Origin: CAZABP01 sp964483245
GTDB lineage: Bacteria > Planctomycetota > UBA1135 > UBA2386
Assembly (NCBI GenBank): GCA_964483245.1
Contig: CAZABP010000002.1
Location: 62,001 to 126,000, forward strand
DNA: 64,000 nt
Direction: 5' to 3'
The first letter of the stretch is position 1, and each line of letters begins with the position of its first letter. Both the position numbers and the translations under genes were made by a program. Below are positions 9,520 to 17,545 of the stretch, piece by piece. The notes beneath the pieces are model-generated. The model had not been told where the DNA came from. It did not search any database and worked only from the letters and a program-made list of their open reading frames with translations.

Positions 9520-10590
9520 TCAGTACTTCAACTCGATTGCGTGCTTGCGGCGCGTGTCGAACAGCAGGTCCTCCTGCTGCCGCCAGCGCATGTGTTCACG
9601 CACGATCGGCTTGAACTGCTCGGTGAACAGCGCGAACGCGTGCTGTGTGAACCGCAACCGCTTGACGAAGTGCAGCCCGTAACTCGTCTCGACCGGGCCC
9701 GCGATTTCACCGTCCTTGAGGTTCCACGCCGTGCGGCACAGTTCTGCCGGCAGGCGCGGATCGAACCGGGAGACCCGCTGCAGCGTGCCGCCACGCTCGG
9801 CCGTGCGCCGATCCTGTGACAGCAACCGGGCCACGTCGGCGAAGTTGCTGCCGTCCGCGGCGAGCCGGCTCTTGATCTCGGCGATCCGCTCGCGCGCCTG
9901 CTTCTGTTGCGGCTCCGGCAGCAGCTCACCGGTCCCGGGATCCCGATGCAGCACAAGGATGTGCGCGAGATCGACGAAGCCGCCGATCGCCTGCGTGTGG
10001 CCGGTGTAGTACTCGTACAGCTCGTCGTCGGTGAAGCGGTCCGGCACGAGGGCGTCGAGCCAGCCCTGGAATTCGCATTCGAGCCCGAACTCCTTCTGGT
10101 AGCGCGTCAACAGCTTGTCGACTGTCGCCTGCTGCAGCGGATCGTGCGCGCCCTGCTGGCGGCGCTGCTCTTCGTACTTCTGCAGCCAGGCGTGGAAACC
10201 GTTCTTCAACGCGTCGGCCAAAGTCTGCTCCGACACCGACGGGTCGAGCCCACGGGCGCGCGCCTCGGCCTGCAGCGCGAGGACGTCGAGATACTGGCGC
10301 ACCCACCGCGCGGCGAACGGTGCCTCGAGCTCGAACCGGCCCGCATCGGTCCCGAGGAACTCGCGGTAGCCGGGCGCGTGCCGCGCATCGATGTGGCGGA
10401 TCATCTGATCCAGCGTGACGTCGCGTCCGTCGATGCGGCCGATCACGCGCTGCTGATCGCGCGGCCACTGCAGCTTGTGGCTGGCAGGTGCCGCCGCCGG
10501 CGCTGGTTCGGCGTCTTGCGCCGTTGCCATCGCAGCGGACAGCAGCACGGCGGCGCTGGAGTGGAGCAGGATGAGTAGAAGTCGTTTCAC
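9520..10590 (-). CDS. Parvulin-type peptidyl-prolyl isomerase (SurA/PpiC-like foldase)
   Basis: 356-residue exported foldase that would isomerise prolyl bonds in envelope proteins. A signal peptide (KRLLLILLHSSAAVLLSAAM, cut near residue 25) is followed by a SurA-like N-terminal helical region. A parvulin domain at about residues 205-315 contains DLAHILVLHRDPGTGE, FADVARLLSQDRRTAERGG and SYGLHFVKRL. The GTG start at 10590 is preceded by GGAGG with a four-base spacer, which decides it over the upstream ATG in the longer open frame. The basic C-terminal tail may bind clients. It is monocistronic and diverges from the galactokinase-like gene across about 240 bases. Confidence 0.9.
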   Translation of the reverse strand: MKRLLLILLHSSAAVLLSAAMATAQDAEPAPAAAPASHKLQWPRDQQRVIGRIDGRDVTLDQMIRHIDARHAPGYREFLGTDAGRFELEAPFAARWVRQYLDVLALQAEARARGLDPSVSEQTLADALKNGFHAWLQKYEEQRRQQGAHDPLQQATVDKLLTRYQKEFGLECEFQGWLDALVPDRFTDDELYEYYTGHTQAIGGFVDLAHILVLHRDPGTGELLPEPQQKQARERIAEIKSRLAADGSNFADVARLLSQDRRTAERGGTLQRVSRFDPRLPAELCRTAWNLKDGEIAGPVETSYGLHFVKRLRFTQHAFALFTEQFKPIVREHMRWRQQEDLLFDTRRKHAIELKY

Positions 10591-10832
10591 AAAGCCTCCG
10601 CGGCTGCGGCCGGCCCCCGCACCCGAGGGCGGCGTCGCGAGATCTGCGGCGAATCCACCGATTCGCCTACGATCTCGCTCCTTGCCCTCGGCCGCGCTGG
10701 CTCGGCCTCGCCTGCGAAGCATTTGCGAAACGACTTCCAGGGAGAGGCGCGGGCCGGTGGCTGTGCTCGTCACGGGAGCGTTCTACGAAATGGGACCGGG
10801 TCCTATAGCATCGGCTTTCGAAGCGGTCACCG

Positions 10833-12029
10833 ATGATCACAGGCGGTTCTGGAGCTCCGCGCGCGGCCGAGGTCGCGCGGCGATTCCTCGACGAGTTCGG
10901 TGGTTCCGCGCTCCGCGTCTTCTTCGCTCCGGGGCGTGTGAATCTCGTGGGGGCGCACCTCGACTACAACGGCGGCGACGTGCTCCCGCTGGCGACGGAC
11001 CTAGGGATCTACGTGGCTGCACGGCTGCGTCGGGACCGCAGGATCCGGCTGCGCAGCCTGGATCAGGAATCCGCCGTCGACGTGGACGCGGGGATGATCG
11101 GCAACCGGCGCGATCCGGCGCACGGCTGGGCCAGCTATCCGCTGGGTGTGTATGCGCGCTTCCGGGCCGAGACCGGTTGCGACGCCGGCATCGAGCTGAC
11201 GTTCGGGGGGGATCTCCCGATGGCGAGCGGGCTCTCGTCGTCCGCCGCGATCGAAGTCGCGACTGGAACAGCCCTCGACCGGCTGCACGGGACCGCGCTG
11301 TCGGCCGAGAGCATCGCGATGATCGGCCATCGGGCCGAGACGGAATACGTCGGTCTGCAGTGCGGCATCATGGATCAGTTCGCCTCGGCGCTGGCGCGTC
11401 CCGACCATGTGCTGCTGCTGCACTGCCATTCGCGGCGCGCGGAATACGTGCCGATGGACCGGGCCCGGTTCGAGGTGCTCGTCATGGACACCCGCAAGCC
11501 GCGCGAGCTCGCAGCGTCCGGGTTCAACCAACGGGTCCGCGAATGCCGCGAGGCCCATGCGGCCTTGCGCAGCGTGCGCGACCTGCCGTGCCTGGCGGCG
11601 TACACGCTGCCCGATCTCGAGCGCGCCGGCAGTCGGCTCGGCGCCGTGCAACGGCGCCGCGCGCGCCACGTCGTGACCGAGATGACGCGCGTCGCGGCTG
11701 GTGTGGCGGCGCTGCGCGATGGCGACATCCGCCGGCTCGGCTCCGCGCTGAACGAGAGCCACGAATCCGCGCGTGTGGACTACGAGGTCTCTTGCGCCGA
11801 GCTGGACGCGATCACGGCCGCGGCGCGGCAGCATCCGGACGTGTTCGGCTCGCGGTTGACCGGCGCCGGCTTCGGCGGCTGCGCGATCGCGCTGGTGCGC
11901 CCGGGGCGCGGCCCGGCCGTCGCGGCGCAGGTGCACGAGCGGTTCCAGGCTGAGTTCAGCGCCGCGCCGGGGTTCATGCTGCTGCACGCAGGCCCCGGGC
12001 CGCGCGAAGTCGACGCAGCGACCGGCTAG
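10833..12029 (+). CDS. galK: GHMP sugar kinase, galactokinase-like with altered signature
   Basis: 398 residues, the length of galactokinase, which phosphorylates galactose at C1 for the Leloir pathway. All three GHMP motifs are present: the N-terminal signature GRVNLVGAHLDYNGG (residues 34-48), the phosphate loop LPMASGLSSSAA, and GAGFGGCAIAL near the C-terminus. The catalytic Asp region GLQCGIMDQFASA is intact. The signature normally reads GRxNxIGEHxDY. Here the sugar-contacting Glu is Ala41 and the usual Thr is Leu, so the preferred sugar may differ from galactose; the gene symbol is therefore provisional. The stop overlaps the convergent acyl-CoA dehydrogenase stop by four bases. Confidence 0.82.
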   Translation: MITGGSGAPRAAEVARRFLDEFGGSALRVFFAPGRVNLVGAHLDYNGGDVLPLATDLGIYVAARLRRDRRIRLRSLDQESAVDVDAGMIGNRRDPAHGWASYPLGVYARFRAETGCDAGIELTFGGDLPMASGLSSSAAIEVATGTALDRLHGTALSAESIAMIGHRAETEYVGLQCGIMDQFASALARPDHVLLLHCHSRRAEYVPMDRARFEVLVMDTRKPRELAASGFNQRVRECREAHAALRSVRDLPCLAAYTLPDLERAGSRLGAVQRRRARHVVTEMTRVAAGVAALRDGDIRRLGSALNESHESARVDYEVSCAELDAITAAARQHPDVFGSRLTGAGFGGCAIALVRPGRGPAVAAQVHERFQAEFSAAPGFMLLHAGPGPREVDAATG

Positions 12030-13207
12030 CCGGCACCCTCGCGCAGCGGGCGCACGATCTGATCCTTCAGCGCGAAGTTGCTCCCCTCGCCGACGCGCGT
12101 CACGAACAGATCGTTGTGGTGGCGGATCAGCCCGAATTCGTCGAGGCAGGCGACGCCGCCGCAGATCTCCATCGCGAGCACCAGCAGATCGCTGGCGACG
12201 CGGCTGGAGTCGAGCTTGACCTTCGCGGCCTGCTCGCGCGACAGCTTCCCCTCGTCGTAACGCCGGCACAGGTGGAGCAGCCAGGTCAGGTTGCGCTCGA
12301 GCGCCACGTCCATGTCGATCAGCACGTCCTGCACGCGCTGGAAGCGGCCGATCGGCTTGTCGTCGAACTGGACCCGCTCCTCGCAATACGTGCGGCAGCG
12401 GTCGAGGGCGAAGGCGAGCGAGCCGAGCGCCAGCGCCGCGATGAACAGCCGCCCGCCGTTCAGCGACGTCATCATGACCCGGAACCCCTGGTTCAGCTCG
12501 CCGAGGATCGCGGCATCCGGCACCTCGACCGCGTCGAACGAGATCGCGCCCGTGCTGGACTGCTCCCAGACGCGCTTGCCGGACATCTCCTGGTAGGCGA
12601 CGCCGCGATGATCCATCGGCACCAGGAAGCAGGTCGTGCGCCTGCCGTTCGGATTCTCCGGCGCTGTCATCGCGTGCACGATGACGTGGCTCGCCCAGCG
12701 CGCGTTCGTCGACCAGCACTTCTCCCCCTGGATGATCCAGCGGTTGCCCTGCTTGCGCGCCGTGACTTCGGGGTTCGCCGCGTCACTGCCGCGTCCCGGT
12801 TCGCTGAGGCCGAACACGAACATCCGGCGCCCGGTGGCGAGATCGGCCAGGTGCTCGCGCTTCTGCTCGTCGGAGCCGAATGCCGCGAGCGGCCGCGTCC
12901 CGAGCGAGAACGCGGCGCCCGGTGTGATCGCGACCGACTGGCTGTGGTAGCCCAGCGCGAGACCCATCAGCACGTGGTCGGTCTGATCGCCCCCCTGGCC
13001 GCCCTGCTCGAGCGGGATCGGCAGCCCGAACAGCCCCAGCTCGCCCATCTTGCGGATGCAGTCGTCGGGGACCAGCTGGTGGTCGCGCTCCCAGCCGAGC
13101 ACGTACGGCGCGACCTCGGTGTCGCTGAAGTCGCGGACCGCGGAATAGAAGTCGAACTTCTCCTCGGTCAGCAGGTCGGCGAGATAGACGTCGATGCGGC
13201 GCGCCAT
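12026..13207 (-). CDS. Acyl-CoA dehydrogenase
   Basis: 393-residue flavoprotein that would oxidise acyl-CoA to enoyl-CoA, passing electrons to ETF. The three domains are recognisable: the N-terminal helices, the middle beta-domain with FGLSEPGRGSDAANPE (FAD and substrate contact), and the C-terminal helices with GVACLDEFGLIRHHNDLFVTRVGEGSN. The Glu in VGEGS occupies the position of the catalytic base of the EGT motif. No signal peptide. It is a single gene, with the galactokinase-like gene converging on it. Chain-length specificity cannot be told. Confidence 0.9.
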   Translation of the reverse strand: MARRIDVYLADLLTEEKFDFYSAVRDFSDTEVAPYVLGWERDHQLVPDDCIRKMGELGLFGLPIPLEQGGQGGDQTDHVLMGLALGYHSQSVAITPGAAFSLGTRPLAAFGSDEQKREHLADLATGRRMFVFGLSEPGRGSDAANPEVTARKQGNRWIIQGEKCWSTNARWASHVIVHAMTAPENPNGRRTTCFLVPMDHRGVAYQEMSGKRVWEQSSTGAISFDAVEVPDAAILGELNQGFRVMMTSLNGGRLFIAALALGSLAFALDRCRTYCEERVQFDDKPIGRFQRVQDVLIDMDVALERNLTWLLHLCRRYDEGKLSREQAAKVKLDSSRVASDLLVLAMEICGGVACLDEFGLIRHHNDLFVTRVGEGSNFALKDQIVRPLREGAG

Positions 13208-13280
13208 GCCGGTGTCTTAGCACCGGCGCCCGGCGCGCGGAACCGGAGGCAGGAATGCCGGCCGCTGGCCGGCCGGCCGG

Positions 13281-15323
13281 TCACTTGCCGGCCGGTTCCT
13301 CGACGCGCGCCAGCTCCGCGAGCAGCAGCGTGGCAGCCTCGTCCTTCGGCTCGATCTCGAGCACGCGGCGCAGCGCGACTTCGGCACCCTTCGAATCGCC
13401 GGAGAAGCGCAGGTTGTAGCCGTGCACCAGGTGCGCGGCCGCGTCATACGGCTTCTCGGTCAAGTAGCCGCGCAACGTCGTGAGCTGCGCGTCGAACAGC
13501 TTTGGATCGCCGTAGAACGTCCGCTTGTCGGTCGTCGCGCGGGCGAGTCCAGGATCGAGCCGCAGCGCCTTGCGGATCACGAACGCGGCGTAGTGGTAAT
13601 CCCCGAGTGCGAACAGCGCGTCCGCCAGCACGAAGTGCAGCGACGCATCGTCCGGCGCCCAGGTCAGCGCCTTCATGTAGTTGTCGGCGGCTTCGCGGAA
13701 GCGCCCCTCCTTGAAGTAGAAATCGCCGAGCGCGATGTACTTCGCGGCGAGGCTCTCCGGGCTCGGCTCGGTGCTGACCACCTCGCGCGTGGCCGGGACG
13801 TAGCCGACGTCGACCGTGGACGCGTAGTAGGCGCTCGACCAGTACGGGTCGTACCACCAGCACGTGCCGTAGTACGGCGCGTAGTAGGAGCGGTACGGAT
13901 GGCAGCTCCAGTAGTAGTCGTAGCCGCAGGAGTAGTCGTAGTACCAGGACGGCCACGACCAGCACCAATAGAACGGCCACGAGTAGAAGCCCCAGTTGCA
14001 GCCGTAGCCGCCGTACCACCCGACCCCGAACCCGAAGCCCCAGCAGAACGAGCTGTAGTTGCAGTAGGACTGCCAGCCGCCGTAGTAGCCACAGCCGTAC
14101 GGGTAGTAGCCGTTGCCGTAGTACCCGTACCCGTACGAGCTGCCTGCGGGCTGGCTGTTGAACACGCGCTTCGCGGTGCGCGTCGCACCGAGGGACGGAG
14201 CTGCGGCGCGCACCGTGTCACGCGGGGCTCCGCTGCGCGGAGAGGCCGGCGTCGAACGCGTCGATCCGACGCCGCGTGACGGCCCGGTGCCCGGCGCCGT
14301 GCGCGGCTCCGCGCCACGTCGACCGGCGTGCGGCGCATCCGCGGACGAGTTGCCGGCGGAGGGACGGCCCGTGGACGGGCGCGTCGGATTCGCGTAGCGA
14401 TGCCCGCCGAGTTCTGTGCCCGAGACGGCATCCCTGCCAGGTCGGGACGGCGACGTGGTCGAGCCACCTGCGCCACCGGCGCGCGGAGTCGTCCCGACCT
14501 CGCGGTCGGAGCGCCCGAGACCCGGGCTTGCGCTGCGCCCGATGTCGTTCTCGTAGCGATTGCGGTAACGCTCCGACAGCGTGTCGCGCAAGCGAGGTGA
14601 GCTCAGTCCGCCCTGGCTGTTCCCCAGGTCCGGGCTGCTGCGCCCACTGCTCGGGGTTCCCCGGCGATACAGGTCACGCGTCGTCGTGCGCGGTTCGAGC
14701 GGGCTGCTGCCGGTCCGCGGTGGCGCGTAGCGCGGCGTGACCGGAGTGCCGCCGTAGGTCGGAGTGGTCGGCGGAGTCGGATGCGTGGAGGTGCTCGGCT
14801 GGCCGCCGACCCGCACGCGGACCGGTGAGTCGTAGCGCGGCGACGTGCCGGTGTCCGGCGTCGTGCCACGCGTCGGCGGCTGGTAGCGTGGCGTCGTCGA
14901 ATAGCCCGGCGTGCTGCTCCCCGGCTGCGGGCGCGAGCGGCTCGGCGGCACGTAGCTCGGCGTCGTCGAACGCGGTGCCGGGCGCGAGGGCGCGTCGTAG
15001 CTCGGCGTCGTGCGCGGCGCCGACCGGTTGTCGCGGGCGGGCATGCTGCGCGAAGGTGACGGGGACGTGGTCGGGCCGCCGAAGCTGCGCCCGGAACTCG
15101 GTGACGGGCGCGAAATGCTCGGGCTGCTGCGCGGCGCCGGCGACGAACGGGATGGCGCAGGTGCCGAGCGCGCCGGAGCCGAACGCGACGGCGAGGGGGA
15201 GGAGCGCGGCGCCGAGGGCGCCGACCGGCTTCCGCCGGAACTCGGCGACGAACGCTGGAACCCCTGCGCGGGGAGCAGGACGGAAAGTGCCAGCAGGGCG
15301 GCGGGGATGGTCAGGCGTTGCAT
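13281..15323 (-). CDS. Secreted Ser/Pro-rich, Tyr/Trp/Gly-rich protein with TPR end
   Basis: 680 residues in three very different parts. A signal peptide (to about residue 20) leads into about 370 residues of low-complexity Ser, Pro, Arg, Thr and Gly. Residues of about 391-505 are packed with Tyr, Trp, Phe, Gly and Cys (YGYGYYGNGYYPYGCGYYGG, then WGFYSWPFYWCWSWPSWYYD). The end, about residues 520-680, is TPR-like (KYIALGDFYFKEGRFREAAD, LHFVLADALFALGDYHYAAF). Such aromatic Gly-rich segments are seen in planctomycete surface proteins, while the TPRs suggest protein binding. No enzyme motif is present. The ATG is the only start giving a signal peptide. Several Cys in the aromatic block could form disulfides outside the cell. 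Confidence 0.8.
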   Translation of the reverse strand: MQRLTIPAALLALSVLLPAQGFQRSSPSSGGSRSAPSAPRSSPSPSRSAPARSAPAPSRSSPAPRSSPSISRPSPSSGRSFGGPTTSPSPSRSMPARDNRSAPRTTPSYDAPSRPAPRSTTPSYVPPSRSRPQPGSSTPGYSTTPRYQPPTRGTTPDTGTSPRYDSPVRVRVGGQPSTSTHPTPPTTPTYGGTPVTPRYAPPRTGSSPLEPRTTTRDLYRRGTPSSGRSSPDLGNSQGGLSSPRLRDTLSERYRNRYENDIGRSASPGLGRSDREVGTTPRAGGAGGSTTSPSRPGRDAVSGTELGGHRYANPTRPSTGRPSAGNSSADAPHAGRRGAEPRTAPGTGPSRGVGSTRSTPASPRSGAPRDTVRAAAPSLGATRTAKRVFNSQPAGSSYGYGYYGNGYYPYGCGYYGGWQSYCNYSSFCWGFGFGVGWYGGYGCNWGFYSWPFYWCWSWPSWYYDYSCGYDYYWSCHPYRSYYAPYYGTCWWYDPYWSSAYYASTVDVGYVPATREVVSTEPSPESLAAKYIALGDFYFKEGRFREAADNYMKALTWAPDDASLHFVLADALFALGDYHYAAFVIRKALRLDPGLARATTDKRTFYGDPKLFDAQLTTLRGYLTEKPYDAAAHLVHGYNLRFSGDSKGAEVALRRVLEIEPKDEAATLLLAELARVEEPAGK

Positions 15324-15545
15324 CGGCGGACTCCTCTCGAAGCTGCGACAGTCGCTGCCGGGGTGGGAGCAAATAGGATACCTGCGCCCGATCGGTCACA
15401 ACTGGGGGTGGGACAAGCCCTTCCGACCGACCGAAGGGGGCTGCTGCGTGCCCTGCGCGGAGGCCACTGTCGCGGTGGGGAGACATCCGCGCGCTTGCTT
15501 CTGCTGCCGGCGGCCGGTGATCTGCGGTCGCATGAGGCCCGCGCC

Positions 15546-15737
15546 GTGAGCCGCCGGTCGGTCGACTCGGGCGACCCCGCTCCGGTCCTCCCGATCGCGA
15601 TCGGGTTCTACCTGCTCTCGTTGCCGCTCTGGATCGGGATCCTGCTCAGCGCCGATGCGACCGGAGCCTGGGCGAATGCCGGCGCTGCGGCGTTGATGGT
15701 CGCGCTGGGGGGCGTCATCCAGTGGCGGGGACGGTGA
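15546..15737 (+). CDS. Small two-helix membrane protein coupled to the symporter
   Basis: 63 residues with two hydrophobic segments (about residues 15-33, IAIGFYLLSLPLWIGILL, and 38-57) and a basic tail ending QWRGR. The GTG start at 15546 gives the whole helical hairpin. Its stop TGA overlaps the GTG start of the symporter at 15734 (GTGA), so the pair is translationally coupled. Small two-helix proteins beside sodium:solute symporters (for example the DUF3311 and YhdT types) are known. I cannot assign this one to either, but an accessory-subunit role is a reasonable inference. Confidence 0.6.
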   Translation: MSRRSVDSGDPAPVLPIAIGFYLLSLPLWIGILLSADATGAWANAGAAALMVALGGVIQWRGR

Positions 15738-17545
15738 CGGCTGCTGCGCTGCAGGCCTGGGACTGGTTCCTCGTCGTCTGGTCGCTCGCCGTCGTCGTCG
15801 GCGTGGGGGTCTGGTACAGCCGCCGCGCCGGCAGGAGTCTCGATGAGTACTTCCTGTCGGGGCGCAGCCTGCCGTGGTGGGCGCTCGGGACGTCGATGGT
15901 CGCGACGACCTTTGCCGCCGACACGCCGCTGGCGGTCGGTGAACTCGTCGTGGAGGACGGCATCGCCGGGAACTGGTTGTGGTGGAACTTCCTGATCGGC
16001 GCCGCCCTGACCGTGTTCCTGTTCTCGCGCTGGTGGCGGCGCGCGCGGATCACGACCGAGATCGAGCTGCTGGCGTTGCGCTACGACGGGCGCGCGGCGC
16101 GCGCGCTGCGCGGATTCAAAGCGGTCTACTTCGGCCTCGTGTTGAACTCGCTCGTGATCGGCTGGGTCACGAAGGCGATGGTGGGGATCCTCGCGACGAT
16201 CTTCCCGGAGGTACCGCCCGGGTGGATTCTCGCCGGCCTGATCGCGCTGACGCTCGCGTACACCGCGCTCTCCGGTCTGTGGGGCGTCGTCGCAACCGAC
16301 GTGCTGCAGTTCACGCTGGCGATGGTCGGCTCGATCCTGCTCGCGGTGCTGTCGGTGCGCGACGCCGGCGGGCTGGGCCGGCTCGTTGCGCGCGTGCGCG
16401 AGCTCGAGGTGGAGCACGGGCGCAACCTGCTGTCGCTGTTCCCCAGCGGCGCGGATGCGTTCTCGTTCGTCGTGCTCGTCCTCGTGCTCGTCAACTGGTG
16501 GGCCGTCTACTACCCGGGCGTCGAACCGGGTGGTGGCGGCTACGTCGCGCAGCGGATGCTCGCGGCGAAGGACGAGCGGCACGCGCGCGCCGGGACGCTG
16601 TGGTTCCTGATCGCGCACTTCGTGTTGCGGCCGTGGCCTTGGGTGTTGGTTGCGCTGGCCGCGATCGTGCGCGCGCCGGAATACCTCGCCGCGAGCGGCG
16701 CGCCTGCGCCGGCCACGGCCTACCCCAGCATGTTCTCGGTCCTGCCGGTGGGGCTGTACGGCCTCGTGATCGGTTCGTTCCTCGCCGCCTACATGAGCAC
16801 GATCACGACGCAGCTCAACCTGGCGGCGAGCTATCTGGTCAACGACCTCTACCGCCCGTTCCTGGCGCGCGACGGGATGGCACCGCGGCGCGAGGTGCAC
16901 GTCGCCAGGATCGCTGTCGCGATCGTGACCGCCGCCGGATGCCTGGTGTCGTATCTGTTGGTCTCGGTCAGCGAGGGTTGGAACGTCATGCGCGAGCTGA
17001 CCGCGGGGACCGGGCTGGTGTTGATCCTGCGTTGGCTGTGGTGGCGTGTGAACGCCTGGAGCGAGATCGCTGCGATCGTCGCGTCGGCGCTGGCGTTCAC
17101 GGTCAGCAAGCTGCCGCCGTGCGAAGCGGCGCTGCTCGACCTCGCCGGCAGGGATGCCGGCGCGGCGGCGCAGCTGCGCCTGGTCGGGATCGTGCTGTGC
17201 ACGTCGGCCTGCTGGATCCTGGTGACCTATGCGACCCGGCCGGTCGGCGCAGAGCGGTTGCAGGCGTTCTACCGGCTCGTGCGCCCCGGCGGCTGGTGGC
17301 AGCCGCTCGCGCAGGCCACCGGGATTCCCGTGCACGGGCTGAGGCTCGAGCTCGCGATGTGGGGGACTTCGATCGCGCTCGCATTCGGCGCGCTGTTCGC
17401 GACCGGGTCGCTGCTGCTGCTCGACTTCCGGACCGCGTTCCTGAGCGGTGCGATCACGTTGCTGGCCGCGTTCGTGCTGCGCGCGTTGTTCCTGCGCGAG
17501 GCGCGCGCGGAAGCGCGCGCGGAAGCGGGCGCGGACGTGGGCTAG
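15734..17545 (+). CDS. Sodium:solute symporter (SSS family)
   Basis: 603-residue inner-membrane transporter with about 13 transmembrane segments, coupling Na+ entry to uptake of an unidentified solute. Family features are the N-terminal GVWYSRRAGRSLDEYFLSGRSLPWWALGTSMVATTFAADTP region (second helix and Na+-site loop; read in pieces) and the central YPSMFSVLPVGLYGLVIGSF and AAYMSTITTQLNLAASYLVN elements. The last is the typical SSS helix with Ser/Thr Na+ ligands. The GTG at 15734 is preferred to that at 15722 because it overlaps the stop of the small upstream membrane protein. Its own stop overlaps the convergent peptidase-like gene by four bases. Confidence 0.9.
   Translation: MTAAALQAWDWFLVVWSLAVVVGVGVWYSRRAGRSLDEYFLSGRSLPWWALGTSMVATTFAADTPLAVGELVVEDGIAGNWLWWNFLIGAALTVFLFSRWWRRARITTEIELLALRYDGRAARALRGFKAVYFGLVLNSLVIGWVTKAMVGILATIFPEVPPGWILAGLIALTLAYTALSGLWGVVATDVLQFTLAMVGSILLAVLSVRDAGGLGRLVARVRELEVEHGRNLLSLFPSGADAFSFVVLVLVLVNWWAVYYPGVEPGGGGYVAQRMLAAKDERHARAGTLWFLIAHFVLRPWPWVLVALAAIVRAPEYLAASGAPAPATAYPSMFSVLPVGLYGLVIGSFLAAYMSTITTQLNLAASYLVNDLYRPFLARDGMAPRREVHVARIAVAIVTAAGCLVSYLLVSVSEGWNVMRELTAGTGLVLILRWLWWRVNAWSEIAAIVASALAFTVSKLPPCEAALLDLAGRDAGAAAQLRLVGIVLCTSACWILVTYATRPVGAERLQAFYRLVRPGGWWQPLAQATGIPVHGLRLELAMWGTSIALAFGALFATGSLLLLDFRTAFLSGAITLLAAFVLRALFLREARAEARAEAGADVG

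Noticed and set aside
10475..11953. 492-codon frame overlapping the galactokinase-like gene
   Set aside because: Out of frame with the GHMP motifs and Arg-rich; a shadow.
13208..13280. GCCGGCC-rich inverted repeats after the acyl-CoA dehydrogenase start region as a mobile element
   Set aside because: Short, imperfect and typical of base composition here; no second copy recognised and no T-tract.
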